64,000 nt of DNA from Clostridiaceae bacterium AM27-36LB (GTDB lineage Bacteria; Bacillota; Clostridia; Lachnospirales; Lachnospiraceae), in NCBI GenBank assembly GCA_003480725.1, contig QUJQ01000001.1, positions 496,001 to 560,000 on the forward strand, written 5' to 3'. Numbering within the stretch: position 1 is the first letter of the stretch; each line of letters begins with the position of its first letter. A program made the translations under genes and the position numbers. Of this stretch, positions 52,730 to 61,684 are shown in pieces. The notes below the pieces were generated by a model, which searched no databases, had not been told where the DNA came from, and was given only the letters and a program-made list of their open reading frames with translations.

Positions 52730-53047
52730 ATGGAAAAATCTTTGGAACAGTTGAAGCAGGAATATGAAAAAACCACTGTCCTGCTGGAACAGGAAAAACG
52801 GAAAATGCAGCGTTTGAAAAACCGGCAGGCGTATCTGGAAAGCGGTTCCCGGAAACAGAGGACGCACCGGCTGATTACCCGTGGGGCAGCTATTGAGAGC
52901 ATTGCACCACAGACAAAGGAGCTATCCGAAGCGGAATTTTATTCCCTCATGGAAAGCATTTTGAATCTGCCGCAGGCGGAGCATTTCATCCGGTCTGCCG
53001 CAGAGAACCACGCCCGTATTTCCGGGCAGGAGAAAGGCGGTGACTAA
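52730..53047 (+). CDS. DUF3847 family protein
   Basis: The 105-residue protein (MEKSLEQLKQEYEKTTVLLEQEKRKMQRLKNRQAYLESGSRKQRTHRLITRGAAIESIAP) has a coiled-coil front and a small helical end. DUF3847 proteins regularly sit directly before MobA/MobL relaxases on mobilizable elements, as here, and probably assist nicking. I chose ATG 52730 (GATGTGAGAAC before it). The stop is 2 bp before the relaxase coding region, so the two are probably translationally coupled. Confidence 0.85.
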   Translation: MEKSLEQLKQEYEKTTVLLEQEKRKMQRLKNRQAYLESGSRKQRTHRLITRGAAIESIAPQTKELSEAEFYSLMESILNLPQAEHFIRSAAENHARISGQEKGGD

Positions 53048-53049
53048 GG

Positions 53050-54522
53050 ATAGCACTTTATCATTTTTCAATCGCACAGATCAAGCGCAGCGCCGGTCAG
53101 AGCGCCATTGCCAGCGCAGCCTACCGAGCCGGGGAGCGTCTTTACAGCAGCTACTATGGAGAAGTCAGCGACTACACCAAAAAGGGCGGCGTGATCGCTT
53201 CGGAAATCATGCTGCCGCCCCATGCGCCGGAAATATATCTTGACCGGGCGACCCTCTGGAATGCTGTGGAGAACTGCGAGAAACATCCAAAAGCACAGCT
53301 TGCCTATTCCTTTGATATTGCCATGCAGAATGAATTGACGCTGGAAGAAAACATGGAGCTGGCGAGGAAGTTCGTACAGGAGCAGTTTGTGACAAAAGGC
53401 ATGATTGCCGACCTTGCTTTTCACAGCCCGGAGAAAGAGGACGGCGGCATCCCTAACCCGCATTTTCATGTGATGACAACCATGCGCCCTTTGAACCCGG
53501 ATGGCACATGGGGACAAAAACAGCGTCGGGAATATCTTCTTGATGAAGATGGAAACCGAATCCGGGATAAAAACGGCGATTATATGTTTAACGCTGTCCA
53601 TACAACAGACTGGCATGAGCCGGAAACGCTGGAACACTGGCGGGAGCAGTGGGCGGCTGCCGTTAATACAAAATTTGAGGAAAAAGGGCTGGATGTGCGT
53701 ATCGACCACCGTTCCTATGTGCGGCAGGGGCTTGACCTGATACCTACTGTCCACGAGGGAGCTAATGTCCGGCAGATGGAAGCAAAGGGCATCCGCACCG
53801 AGAAAGGGGAACTGAACCGCTGGATTAAAGCCACCAACCGGCTCATGCAGGATGTGAGGAAGAAGATCAAAGCCCTGTTTGTCTGGATGGCAGAGGTAAA
53901 AGAAGAACTTTCCAAACCCCAGACACCGAGCCTTGCCGACCTGCTGATCGCTTATTACAACCAGCGCAACGCAGGGGCATGGAGCAATAAAGCCAGAACC
54001 GGAAACTTAAAGCAGTTTGCCGAAGCCGTCAATTATCTGACGGAAAACAAGCTGCTCACATTAGAGGATTTGCAGGAGCGTCTTTCCTCTGTCAGTGAAG
54101 AATTTGAAGCATTAAGCGGCTCCATGAAAAAGAAATCTGCCCGGATAAAGGAATTGCAGGAATTGATACGGGAGGGCGAGAATTACCAGCGGCTAAAACC
54201 TGTCCATACGGAATTGAACAATATCAAGTTTAAGAAACAGAGGGAGAAATTTGAAACATCCCACGATGCGGAGTTACGGCTGTTTTATGCCGCCCGCCGT
54301 ATTCTGAAAGAAAAACTGGACGGAAAACCCATTGCCCTGAAAGCATGGAAACAGGAATATGCACAGTTAAAAACAGAGTATGCCGAACTGTCTCCGCAGC
54401 ACAAGCCACTCCGGGAGGAAGTCATACGGCTGCGGCAGGTGCAGAACGCCGTAGATACCGCACTGCGCCGGAGGGAGCAGCCACAGGCAGTACAGAGAAA
54501 GAAACATGAGATGGAGCTATGA
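53050..54522 (+). CDS. mobL: MobA/MobL relaxase with non-standard start
   Basis: The protein of about 490 residues has family similarity from the very front: IALYHFSIAQIKRSAGQSAIASAAYRAGERLY. Relaxase motifs NPHFHVMTTMRPLNPDG (His cluster) and VRIDHRSYVRQG follow. The C-terminal 200 residues are coiled coil. The similarity begins at ATA 53050; no ATG, GTG or TTG lies between the in-frame stop at 53041 and GTG 53191, which would lose 47 conserved residues. AUA initiation coupled to DUF3847 is the simplest reading. It would nick the element's oriT for transfer by a helper plasmid or conjugative element. Confidence 0.8.
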   Translation: MALYHFSIAQIKRSAGQSAIASAAYRAGERLYSSYYGEVSDYTKKGGVIASEIMLPPHAPEIYLDRATLWNAVENCEKHPKAQLAYSFDIAMQNELTLEENMELARKFVQEQFVTKGMIADLAFHSPEKEDGGIPNPHFHVMTTMRPLNPDGTWGQKQRREYLLDEDGNRIRDKNGDYMFNAVHTTDWHEPETLEHWREQWAAAVNTKFEEKGLDVRIDHRSYVRQGLDLIPTVHEGANVRQMEAKGIRTEKGELNRWIKATNRLMQDVRKKIKALFVWMAEVKEELSKPQTPSLADLLIAYYNQRNAGAWSNKARTGNLKQFAEAVNYLTENKLLTLEDLQERLSSVSEEFEALSGSMKKKSARIKELQELIREGENYQRLKPVHTELNNIKFKKQREKFETSHDAELRLFYAARRILKEKLDGKPIALKAWKQEYAQLKTEYAELSPQHKPLREEVIRLRQVQNAVDTALRRREQPQAVQRKKHEMEL

Positions 54523-54569
54523 TATAACCGGCAGCTTTACCGCTACCGGTATTTTTATGGAGGGAGTAT

Positions 54570-55310
54570 TTGAATGTATTTGAAGCGGTGAAACAGTCTG
54601 TTACCACCCGGCAGGCTGCTTCATTCTATGGAATCCGGGTGGGAAGAAACGGCATGGTCTGCTGTCCATTCCACAATGACCGCACGCCCAGCATGAAAGT
54701 GGACAGCCGCTTTTACTGCTTCGGCTGCGGGGCTTCCGGGGATGTGATCGACTTTGCCGCTTTGCTGCATGGATTGGGGAAACGGGAAGCTGCGGTCAGG
54801 CTTGCGGAGGACTTCGGCGTTTCCTATGAGAAATCCGGCAATGCGCCGCCAGATAGGAAGCGTCACAACAGGTCACAGCCCCGACAAAAATCAGCGGAGC
54901 AGAGATTTCAGGAAACGGAACGGTATTGTTTCCGGGTGCTATGCGATTATCTGCGCCTGCTGGAGCATTGGAAAACAGCACACGCCCCACAGCCGCAGGA
55001 TGCCATCTGGCATCCTCTTTTTGTGGAAGCGTTGCAGAGGATAAGCTACACAGAATACCTTTTGGATATTTTGTTATACGGAGAAATAGAAGAAAAAGCG
55101 GCATTGATCGCCGCACAGGGAAAGGAGGTGCTGCGGCTTGAACAGCGAATTTCAGAGCTTGCCGCCGGAAACGCAGGAAGCGGTCAAAAGGACGATGGAC
55201 ACAATGGAACCGGCGCAGACACCGGAAGAAATCCGGGAGACGTTAGAGGGGACGCAGAAAGGCGGCGTGAAGAACAGCATCCGAAACTGCCTGACGGTGT
55301 TCCAGCGTGA
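54570..55310 (+). CDS. CHC2 zinc-finger primase-like protein
   Basis: The 246-residue protein has the CHC2 zinc-binding domain of DnaG-type primases at its front: VCCPFHNDRTPSMK and FYCFGCGASGDVIDF (ligands C32, H35, C50, C53). The remainder is helical, without the Toprim catalytic core, so it is a DNA-binding primase fragment or partner rather than a full primase. The start is TTG 54570 after GGAGGGAG. It overlaps the VapE gene by more than 170 bp in another frame, which is unusual but typical for this module. Together they should replicate the excised element. Confidence 0.85.
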   Translation: MNVFEAVKQSVTTRQAASFYGIRVGRNGMVCCPFHNDRTPSMKVDSRFYCFGCGASGDVIDFAALLHGLGKREAAVRLAEDFGVSYEKSGNAPPDRKRHNRSQPRQKSAEQRFQETERYCFRVLCDYLRLLEHWKTAHAPQPQDAIWHPLFVEALQRISYTEYLLDILLYGEIEEKAALIAAQGKEVLRLEQRISELAAGNAGSGQKDDGHNGTGADTGRNPGDVRGDAERRREEQHPKLPDGVPA

Positions 55311-56535
55311 CCCGCTGTTTCGTGGGGCACTGCGTCTGAACCTTTTGACGGAGCAGATTGACATTGTGAAGCCGCTGGGCTGGGAGCGCACCAGTACCAC
55401 GCTGACCGACATGGACATGAACTACCTGCTTTTGTATCTGGAAGAAAATTACGGGCTTACCAGCGAGAAAAAGGTGCAGAGCGCCATCAAGATTGTTGCC
55501 AATGAAAACCGCTACCATCCGGTCAGGGATTACCTGAACAACCTGCAATGGGACGGCACAGAGCGCATCCGTTACGCCCTGCATCACTTTCTGGGAGCCG
55601 ATACGGACGAATACACTTATGAAGCCTTGAAACTGTTCCTGATGGGAGCCATCCGGCGGGTATTCAGACCGGGGAGCAAGTTTGAGGTCATGCTCTGTCT
55701 GGTTGGTGGTCAGGGAGCCGGGAAATCTACCTTTTTCCGGCTGCTGGCAGGCAGGGACGAATGGTTTTCAGACGATTTGAAGAAGCTGGACGATGAAAAT
55801 GTGTACCGCAAGCTGCAAGGGCATTGGATTATCGAGATGTCGGAGATGATCGCCACAGCCAACGCCAAGAGTATTGAGGAAATCAAGTCATTCTTAAGCC
55901 GCCAGAAAGAAACCTACAAAGTGCCGTATGAGACACATCCGGCAGACCGGCTGCGGCAATGTGTATTTGGAGGGACGACCAACCGGCAGGACTTTTTACC
56001 CCGTGACCGCACCGGCAACCGGCGCTTTCTCCCCGTGACGGTGTACCCGGAACGGGCGGAGGTTCACATACTGGACGATGAAGCGGCGGCGAGGGCGTAT
56101 ATCGAACAGATGTGGGCGGAAGCCATGACGGTTTACCGCAGTGGGAAGTATAAGCTGTCATTCAGCATGGAAATGAACCGATACCTGAACGCCCATCAGC
56201 AGGACTTCATGCAGGAGGACACACAGGCTGGCATGATCTACGCCTATTTGGAGGACTACACCGGCGACAGGGTATGCTCCAAGCAGCTTTATGAGGAAGC
56301 ATTGGGGAACTTAAATTCCCCGGCAGACTGGGAGACACGGGCAATCTGCGAGATTATGAATACCGGCATTGCGGGCGGCATCATACAGGGCTGGGTAGCC
56401 TACAAAAGCCCGAAGCGGTATAAGAAATACGGTTCTCAAAAAGGCTGGGAGCGTGTCAACCAAGCTCCGCCGGAGGGGGACGGTTTTCAGGAAATCACGG
56501 AAGAAGAAGCCCGGCAAATGGAACTTCCATTCTGA
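55138..56535 (+). CDS. VapE-family replicative helicase/ATPase
   Basis: The 465-residue protein is of the virulence-associated E family. The N-terminal 120 residues are linker-like; then YHPVRDYLNNLQWDGTERI, Walker A LVGGQGAGKSTFFR (about 188-200), Walker B-like GHWIIEMSEM and FGGTTNRQDFLPRDRTGNRRFLPV follow. Such proteins are SF3-like helicases that act with a primase in small mobile elements. The start is TTG 55138 after AAAGGAGGTGC. The possible iterons directly after its stop support a replication role. Confidence 0.9.
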   Translation: MNSEFQSLPPETQEAVKRTMDTMEPAQTPEEIRETLEGTQKGGVKNSIRNCLTVFQRDPLFRGALRLNLLTEQIDIVKPLGWERTSTTLTDMDMNYLLLYLEENYGLTSEKKVQSAIKIVANENRYHPVRDYLNNLQWDGTERIRYALHHFLGADTDEYTYEALKLFLMGAIRRVFRPGSKFEVMLCLVGGQGAGKSTFFRLLAGRDEWFSDDLKKLDDENVYRKLQGHWIIEMSEMIATANAKSIEEIKSFLSRQKETYKVPYETHPADRLRQCVFGGTTNRQDFLPRDRTGNRRFLPVTVYPERAEVHILDDEAAARAYIEQMWAEAMTVYRSGKYKLSFSMEMNRYLNAHQQDFMQEDTQAGMIYAYLEDYTGDRVCSKQLYEEALGNLNSPADWETRAICEIMNTGIAGGIIQGWVAYKSPKRYKKYGSQKGWERVNQAPPEGDGFQEITEEEARQMELPF

Positions 56536-56544
56536 AAAGCCACC

Positions 56545-56729
56545 GGTTGACAGTTTGGTTGACGCTTTGGTTGACAGCCGGTTGACGGGGAAAAGCCTGA
56601 TATTTGGGGCATTTCTCTCCTTTGTCAACCATGTCAACCAAGAAATCAAAGAAAAAGTAAAAAGTAATAATAGAGCGCCTATGGATTGTTTTCAAAGTCT
56701 TTTCTGCCGGTTGACACGGTTTGGTTGAC
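56545..56729. repeat. GGTTGAC iteron-like repeats
   Basis: GGTTGAC occurs at 56545, 56557, 56569 and 56580 (spacing 12, 12, 11), inverted at 56624 and 56633, and again at 56709 and 56723. Eight copies directly after the VapE stop, with an A-rich tract between, resemble replication-origin iterons. Origin activity is inferred. Confidence 0.55.
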
Positions 56730-56805
56730 ACGGAGACAGTCTGCGGCTGTACACCTGTCTGACATTCCCTTGTCGGGCATATTTCATTTATGGAGGTAAC
56801 TGCCT

Positions 56806-56991
56806 ATGGCAAAAAGCAAAAACGAGAGCAATAACAAAAACAGCGGCACCCTGCTTACCGAAAAAGACGGCACCCAGTATTTTGTCATGGGGAAAGTCCG
56901 TATCAAGGTATCGGAGCATTTCGCACAGGATGGGAAGCCGCTTGACAGCCTGCTGGAAGATGTGATCCAGCACGCTGCCGCCGCTTCCTGA
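56806..56991 (+). CDS. TnpW-like transposon protein
   Basis: The 61-residue protein (MAKSKNESNNKNSGTLLTEKDGTQYFVMGKVRIKVSEHFAQDGKPLDSLLEDVIQHAA) matches the small TnpW-type proteins that precede the large recombinase in Tn4451-like elements. GGAGGTAACTGCCT precedes the ATG. It is 107 bp before the recombinase start. Its role is not established; it may help excision. A similarly placed gene of the outer element is at 61685. Confidence 0.8.
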   Translation: MAKSKNESNNKNSGTLLTEKDGTQYFVMGKVRIKVSEHFAQDGKPLDSLLEDVIQHAAAAS

Positions 56992-57098
56992 AAAAATACG
57001 GAATAACGACTGTCAATCAGCCCACGCTTATGATATACTTGTACCAGCGAGTATTGTATAAGCGTGGGTTGTTTCTTTTAGAAGGAGGATTTTTAACC

Positions 57099-58721
57099 GT
57101 GAAACAACCATACAATACAACGATTTATAACACTGCACTATATTTGAGATTGAGCCGTGACGATGAATTACAGGGGGAAAGCGGCAGTATCCAGACCCAG
57201 CGCATGATGCTTAGACAGTATGCCGCAGAGCATGGGCTGACCGTTGTAGACGAGTACATTGACGACGGATGGAGTGGGACAAATTTCGAGCGTCCAAGTT
57301 TCCAAAGGATGATTGATGACATCGAAGACGGGAAAATCAACTGCGTTGTCACAAAGGACTTATCCCGTCTGGGAAGAAACTATATCCTGACCGGTCAGTA
57401 CACGGAAATCTATTTCCCCAGCAAGGGAGTACGCTACATTGCCATCAATGACAATGTGGACACCATCAACGGAGAAAGCGAGCTTGCACCGTTCTTAAAC
57501 ATCCTGAATGAAATGCACGCCCGACAGACCAGCAAAAAGGTCAAGGCTGCCATGCACACAAGATTTGCCAATGGCGCACACTATGGAGCCTATGCACCGC
57601 TGGGCTATGTAAAAGACCCGGACAAAAAAGGTCATCTTCTGATCGACCCGGAAACACGCTGGATTGTAGAGAAGATTTTTGACCTTGCTGTACACGGGCG
57701 TGGAGCCGCCAGCATTACACGGATTCTGGTGGAGGAAAAAGTACCTACCCCCGGCTGGCTGAACTATGAAAGATACGGGACTTTCGCCAATATCTACGCC
57801 GGTGCGCCCGCAGAAAAAGCCTATGCGTGGACGATTGCACAGGTCAAGAGCATTTTGAAAGAGGAAACCTACATCGGTCACAGCGTTCACAACAAGCAGA
57901 GCAACATTTCATTCAAGAACAAGAAAAAGGTGCGGAAGCCGCAGGAAGAATGGTATCGTGTGGAAAATACCCACGAAGCCATCATTTCCGAAGAAGTGTT
58001 CCAAAAAGTTCAAGAGCTGATTGCAAGCAGACGCAGGAAACGCAGAAACGGTACGACACAGATTTTCGCAGGATTGATAAAATGTGCAGACTGCGGATGG
58101 TCTTTAGCCTATGGGGAAAACAAGCAGAACAAAAACCCATACGGGTACTACCATTGCAGCAAGAACGGACAGGGATTACGCCAGTGTTCCATGCACTATA
58201 TCCGCTATGATGTACTGTATGCCTATGTGCTTGCAAGACTGCAATACTGGTCTATGATGGTACAGAAAGACGAGGACAAGCTGCTGAAACGGCTACTCAA
58301 TGCCAGCGACAGGGAAAGAAACTCTGCGAAGAAAAAGCAGGCTGCGGAGCTGAAAAAGGCAGAGAAGCGTAAAGCCGAGGTTGACGGGCTGTTTGCTAAA
58401 ATGTATGAGGACTGGTCTGCCGGACGCATAACCGAGTATAACTTCAATATGCTGTCCGAGAAGTACCAGAACGAGCAAAAGGAGCTTGAAACAAAAATAA
58501 GACAGCTTCACGAAATGATGGAAGCCGCCGTACAGACCGCAGCGGATGCTGAAAAGTGGATTGCCCTAATGAAACAGTATGTCAACCCTGTGGAGCTGAC
58601 CGCCGAACTTCTGAACACTCTAATTGAAAAAATAACCGTCCACGAAGCTGTCAAGGGCGAGGACGGAAGTCGTGAGCAGGAAGTAGAAATCTACTACCGC
58701 TTCATCGGCAAAATCGACTGA
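57099..58721 (+). CDS. Large serine recombinase (TnpX type)
   Basis: The 540-residue protein has the resolvase catalytic domain with Ser19 in ALYLRLSRDDE, and ITKDLSRLGRNY-like and TKKVKAAMHTRFANG regions. It also has a recombinase domain (APLGYVKDPDKKGHLLIDPE), a zinc ribbon (LIKCADCGWSLAYG and QCSMHYIRYD) and a C-terminal coiled coil. It is complete. The start is GTG 57099 after GAAGGAGG; the frame is open to 57030. It is the last gene of the inner element, 35 bp from the right junction, and should catalyse its excision and insertion at GGGAAA-type sites. Confidence 0.92.
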   Translation: MKQPYNTTIYNTALYLRLSRDDELQGESGSIQTQRMMLRQYAAEHGLTVVDEYIDDGWSGTNFERPSFQRMIDDIEDGKINCVVTKDLSRLGRNYILTGQYTEIYFPSKGVRYIAINDNVDTINGESELAPFLNILNEMHARQTSKKVKAAMHTRFANGAHYGAYAPLGYVKDPDKKGHLLIDPETRWIVEKIFDLAVHGRGAASITRILVEEKVPTPGWLNYERYGTFANIYAGAPAEKAYAWTIAQVKSILKEETYIGHSVHNKQSNISFKNKKKVRKPQEEWYRVENTHEAIISEEVFQKVQELIASRRRKRRNGTTQIFAGLIKCADCGWSLAYGENKQNKNPYGYYHCSKNGQGLRQCSMHYIRYDVLYAYVLARLQYWSMMVQKDEDKLLKRLLNASDRERNSAKKKQAAELKKAEKRKAEVDGLFAKMYEDWSAGRITEYNFNMLSEKYQNEQKELETKIRQLHEMMEAAVQTAADAEKWIALMKQYVNPVELTAELLNTLIEKITVHEAVKGEDGSREQEVEIYYRFIGKID

Positions 58722-58755
58722 CCTTTCTTTTTTACCCAACAATATCTTTAATTAA

Positions 58756-58761
58756 GGGAAA
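58756..58761 (+). repeat. Right attachment core of the inner element
   Basis: GGGAAA matches 46200-46205. From here the XRE reading frame continues (ETGQGKPEIDNIIKL). Confidence 0.6.
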
Positions 58762-58997
58762 CGGGACAGGGAAAGCCAGAAATTGACAATATCATTAAAC
58801 TAACAGAAATATACCATGTAAGTGCAGATTATATTCTGTTAGGTACTGAAAAAGTATCTGTTCCAGTGCCGGAAAAGAAGGAATTGAGCCACGAATACAA
58901 AAAAGCAATAGGTATAATTGCTATAATAGCGGCAACAGCAATAGTTACAGTGCTATTTATTACTGCGTTAGGATTGCTTTCACGATTAGGAATTTAG
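58758..58997 (+). pseudogene. XRE-family regulator, 3' part
   Basis: The frame GQGKPEIDNIIKLTEIYHVSADYILLGTEK is the standard continuation of an XRE repressor after the HTH. It is followed by VPVPEKKELSHEYKKAIGIIAIIAATAIVTVLFITALGLLSRLGI with a C-terminal membrane helix. It has no start of its own and fits the 5' part at 46058 in frame. The intact protein would be a membrane-tethered XRE regulator of about 130 residues. Confidence 0.85.
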
Positions 58998-59008
58998 GAG
59001 AAAAAATT

Positions 59009-59263
59009 ATGGAGCGAACAGGAAGGATTTCAAAGTTGTATCTCATTATTCTTTTGTTTAGCATGATTGCTATAACAATGAGTGGTTGTGTTTATGTTAA
59101 TAACAAGAATTGGGACGACATGACACCCGAAGAACAAGAAGAAGTACGGCAAAACTTTGAGGAAGAACGGAAAGAACTGGAAGAAGATTTTTCGAGTGAT
59201 AGTGTGGAGGGTAAATTTACATCATATATTCTTGATAAGGTTGAAGAAGGTATTGAAGATTAA
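59009..59263 (+). CDS. Small lipoprotein
   Basis: The 84-residue protein has a signal sequence ending in a lipobox (IAITMSGC) and a short acidic helical domain (EEQEEVRQNFEEERKELEEDFSSD). It starts 11 bp after the XRE gene end, with TTAGGAGAAAAAATT before the ATG, so both were probably one operon with the membrane-tethered regulator. Not recognised further. It may be a signal or exclusion lipoprotein of the outer element. Confidence 0.7.
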   Translation: MERTGRISKLYLIILLFSMIAITMSGCVYVNNKNWDDMTPEEQEEVRQNFEEERKELEEDFSSDSVEGKFTSYILDKVEEGIED

Positions 59264-59306
59264 GTAGTTCTAATGAATCAGAAAAAATTGAATATTGTTT
59301 ACCTAT

Positions 59307-59346
59307 GGTAGCGATTTATCTTAACGGAAAATTAGCTACCTTTTTT
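59307..59346 (+). terminator. Terminator upstream of the mobilization genes
   Basis: GGTAGC (59307-59312) pairs with GCTACC (59335-59340), followed by TTTTTT. The stem is short but the T run is clear. Confidence 0.5.
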
Positions 59347-59391
59347 ATTTCAGAAACTAACAAAACAGCATAGAAAGGACGAGGCCTCAAA

Positions 59392-59733
59392 ATGATTGAA
59401 AACCAAAACGAAGCAAGCAGAAATTTAGAAAAAGCATTACAGGCATTAGAACAGGCGAAACAGCGAGTAGCCAACGAAAAGAAGAAGCAGAACGAGAAAA
59501 AGCGTAAAGCGGAAAATCACCACAAGTACATTATGGGCGGTATTATCGTAAAGTATTTTCCCGACTGCTACCAATATGACGAGGACGAGCTGAACCGTAT
59601 CTTATCAGTTGCATTGCAGACAAGGGAGTGTCAGCAGATTATCGCTAAAATCAAGTCAGAAAGCAGGGAAAGTACTTCAACGCAAAGCACAATTTACAAT
59701 GCCGAAAATGAAAGCGAGGGCGATACTGAATGA
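59392..59733 (+). CDS. DUF3847-like protein
   Basis: The 113-residue protein has a basic coiled-coil front (LEKALQALEQAKQRVANEKKKQNEKKRKAENHHKYIMGGIIVKYFPDC) and a helical end. Position before a MobL gene and general shape match the DUF3847 protein of the inner element (52730), although residues differ. AGAAAGGACGAGG precedes the ATG. Probably an accessory of the outer relaxase. Confidence 0.7.
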   Translation: MIENQNEASRNLEKALQALEQAKQRVANEKKKQNEKKRKAENHHKYIMGGIIVKYFPDCYQYDEDELNRILSVALQTRECQQIIAKIKSESRESTSTQSTIYNAENESEGDTE

Positions 59734-59775
59734 CAGGAGCAAAGAAGCTGAAAAGCCGAGGTAACGTATTCACCC

Positions 59776-59921
59776 CATTTATGGGGTGCGCACAGATATA
59801 CCACCAGAGGTGGTATGTGCGCCCTTCGGGGACTCCTGCGGAGAGCATTGTCTGTCTTGCGACAGCCAACAGGGGACGCTACACTTCCCCTGCGGTGCAA
59901 AGAACGCACCTACCCTTTTGT
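59776..59921 (+). ncRNA. Structured noncoding mobile-element motif, copy C
   Basis: CCCCATTTATGGGG hairpin, then GCGCAC..GTGCGC around ATACCACC/GGTGGTAT, then CTCCTGCGGAG and a late CCCCTGCGG block. The order of hairpins is the same as in copies A and B although the sequence is less similar. It lies between the DUF3847-like gene and mobL, as copy B does relative to its relaxase (on the other side of DUF3847). Confidence 0.5.
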
Positions 59922-60021
59922 GTACTTTGAGGACAGACAAAAGCCAAAGTGCGGCTTTTATCTGTCCTCAAAGTTTATGAGTGCATGCCACTACCCCGTT
60001 GGCAGAACGTAGGTGCTTCGT

Positions 60022-61596
60022 ATGGCTAATGTCAAGAAACAGGCAAGTACACGTTTTTCCATAGTCAAACGGAGCAAAGGGCAGTCGGCAGTGGAAAAGG
60101 CTTCCTACATCAGCAGGAGCATTCTTGTAAGTGAATATGACGGACAGACTTATCGACCAAAATACCATGAGGATTTAGTACACAGCGAAATCAGTCTGCC
60201 ACCGAATGCACCGAAAGAGTATGCAGACAGAGCTACCTTGTGGAATGCTGTGGAACTGTCGGAGAAAGGGTAGAAATCACAGCTTGCAAGAATGTTAAAA
60301 TCGTCACTTCCCAACGAGTGGAGTTATGATCTTGCGGAGGAAGTCGTGAGGGATTATGTGCAGAGGAAATTTGTTGCTAAGGGAATGTGTGCAGATTGGG
60401 CAATCCATGACAGTGAGAATGATAAGGGGCAACGCAATCTTCATATTCATGTGCTGCTTACCATGCGCCCCCTTACGGAAAACGGGGAGTGGGGAGCAAA
60501 AACAAAAAAGGTCTATGTCCTTGACGAAAATGGGGAGCGTATTCCCCTCATTGATAAAAAGACAGGACAACAGATAGTGGATAAGCGTAACCGTAAACAG
60601 TGGAAATGTCAGACCGTAGAAAGTATCGACTGGAACAGCAGGGAAAATGCAATGATGTGGCGCAGGGATTTAGCTGACACAATTAATGCCACTAACGAAC
60701 AGTTAGGAATTGGGGTGCATTGGGAACATCGCTCCTTTAAGGAGCAGGGAATTGATAAAGAACCGACAATCCATATCGGTGCGGTTGCCAATGCTTTAGA
60801 ACGCAAGGGAATACAGACCGAGAGGGGAAACATCAATCGGGAAATCATCAGGCGCAACGTGCTATTGGAACAGGCAAAAGAAATGCTTGAATTTACCAAG
60901 CAGGAAGTACGGAGCATACAGTATTCTGGTTTGAAAGAGGTTGCAGTCAGTGTGAAGAACGAAGCCATGGAGATGATTGCAAAAGTGGCGAAACGGAAGG
61001 GCAGATTGGACTTGCCGATTGTCAGCGGAAAATATCTAAGAAAAATATCCAACAGAACAGCCTTACAGTCAGCCGAAAATGCGGAGAAATTCATTGTTTC
61101 AAGAAAGATAGACAGCTTTGAGAACCTTGCCAAGTTTACAGCCGATAGGGAACAGAAATACCGACAGCTTGAAACGGTACATTTATCAAAGGGGCAGAAG
61201 CTAAGCCGATTAAAGGAACTGTCAAAAATGTATGCTCTTTATGCCCCAATCCAAGTCACTTATAAAGAGAGCCAATCCCTTAAAGGACTTGCAAAAATGA
61301 AGTATGACAAGGAGCATAGAGAAAGCCTTGCCAAGTACCCCGAACTAAAGGAGCGTATGCAGAACCTTTTACAGCAGGGCGAGAAGATAACCCCGAAGCA
61401 GTGGAAAGCAGAAATGCAGTCTTTGCAAGCCGAGTATGACAGTATCGGCAAGGAGCAGACCAAGACCGCCACAGAGTTAGCCTATGCCGAGGTAATCAGT
61501 TACAATAGGAAGAACCTTGCGAGAGAGCTTCAGAATGAGAGCCGACAGCAAGGGGAACAACAGTACAAGACCAAACATAGGGAGGTAGAATTGTAA
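60022..61596 (+). pseudogene. mobL: MobL relaxase with in-frame stop
   Basis: ATG 60022 starts MANVKKQASTRFSIVKRSKGQSAVEKASYISRS, the MobL opening. The frame meets TAG at 60271 after VELSEKG and continues at once with KSQLARMLKSSLPNEWSYDLAEEVVRDY. The relaxase motif RNLHIHVLLTMRPLTENGEWG and VHWEHRSFKEQGIDKEPTIH follow, then a coiled-coil tail to 61596. A single AAG/AAA-to-TAG type change explains the stop. A full relaxase of about 525 codons existed. The C-terminal piece retains the His motif but lacks the first conserved block, so it is probably inactive. Confidence 0.85.
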
Positions 61597-61684
61597 ATAT
61601 AATCGCAATAAAATAAGCAACACAGCGTCAGAGCGTATAGAAAAACAATCTATGCGCTCTATTTTTATGCAAAGGAGCAGATTT

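Larger units (their letters stand above)
46206..58755 (+). mobile_element. Inner mobilizable element inserted in the XRE gene
   Basis: About 12.6 kb lies between the GGGAAA copies at 46200-46205 and 58756-58761. TTAAAGATA (46222-46230) and TATCTTTAA (58743-58751) are inverted near the ends. Contents: a minus-strand two-component/ABC cargo (46451-50387), a DUF6076-like gene, excisionase-like HTH, DUF3847, MobL, CHC2 primase, VapE, possible iterons, TnpW-like protein and a complete large serine recombinase at the right end. Unlike the outer element, no reading frame is obviously broken, so it may still move. Confidence 0.82.

Noticed and set aside
56453..56728. 91-codon frame across the GGTTGAC repeats (VDSLVDALVDSRLTG)
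   Set aside because: It starts inside the VapE gene in another frame and its repeats follow from the DNA iterons; no ribosome binding site.
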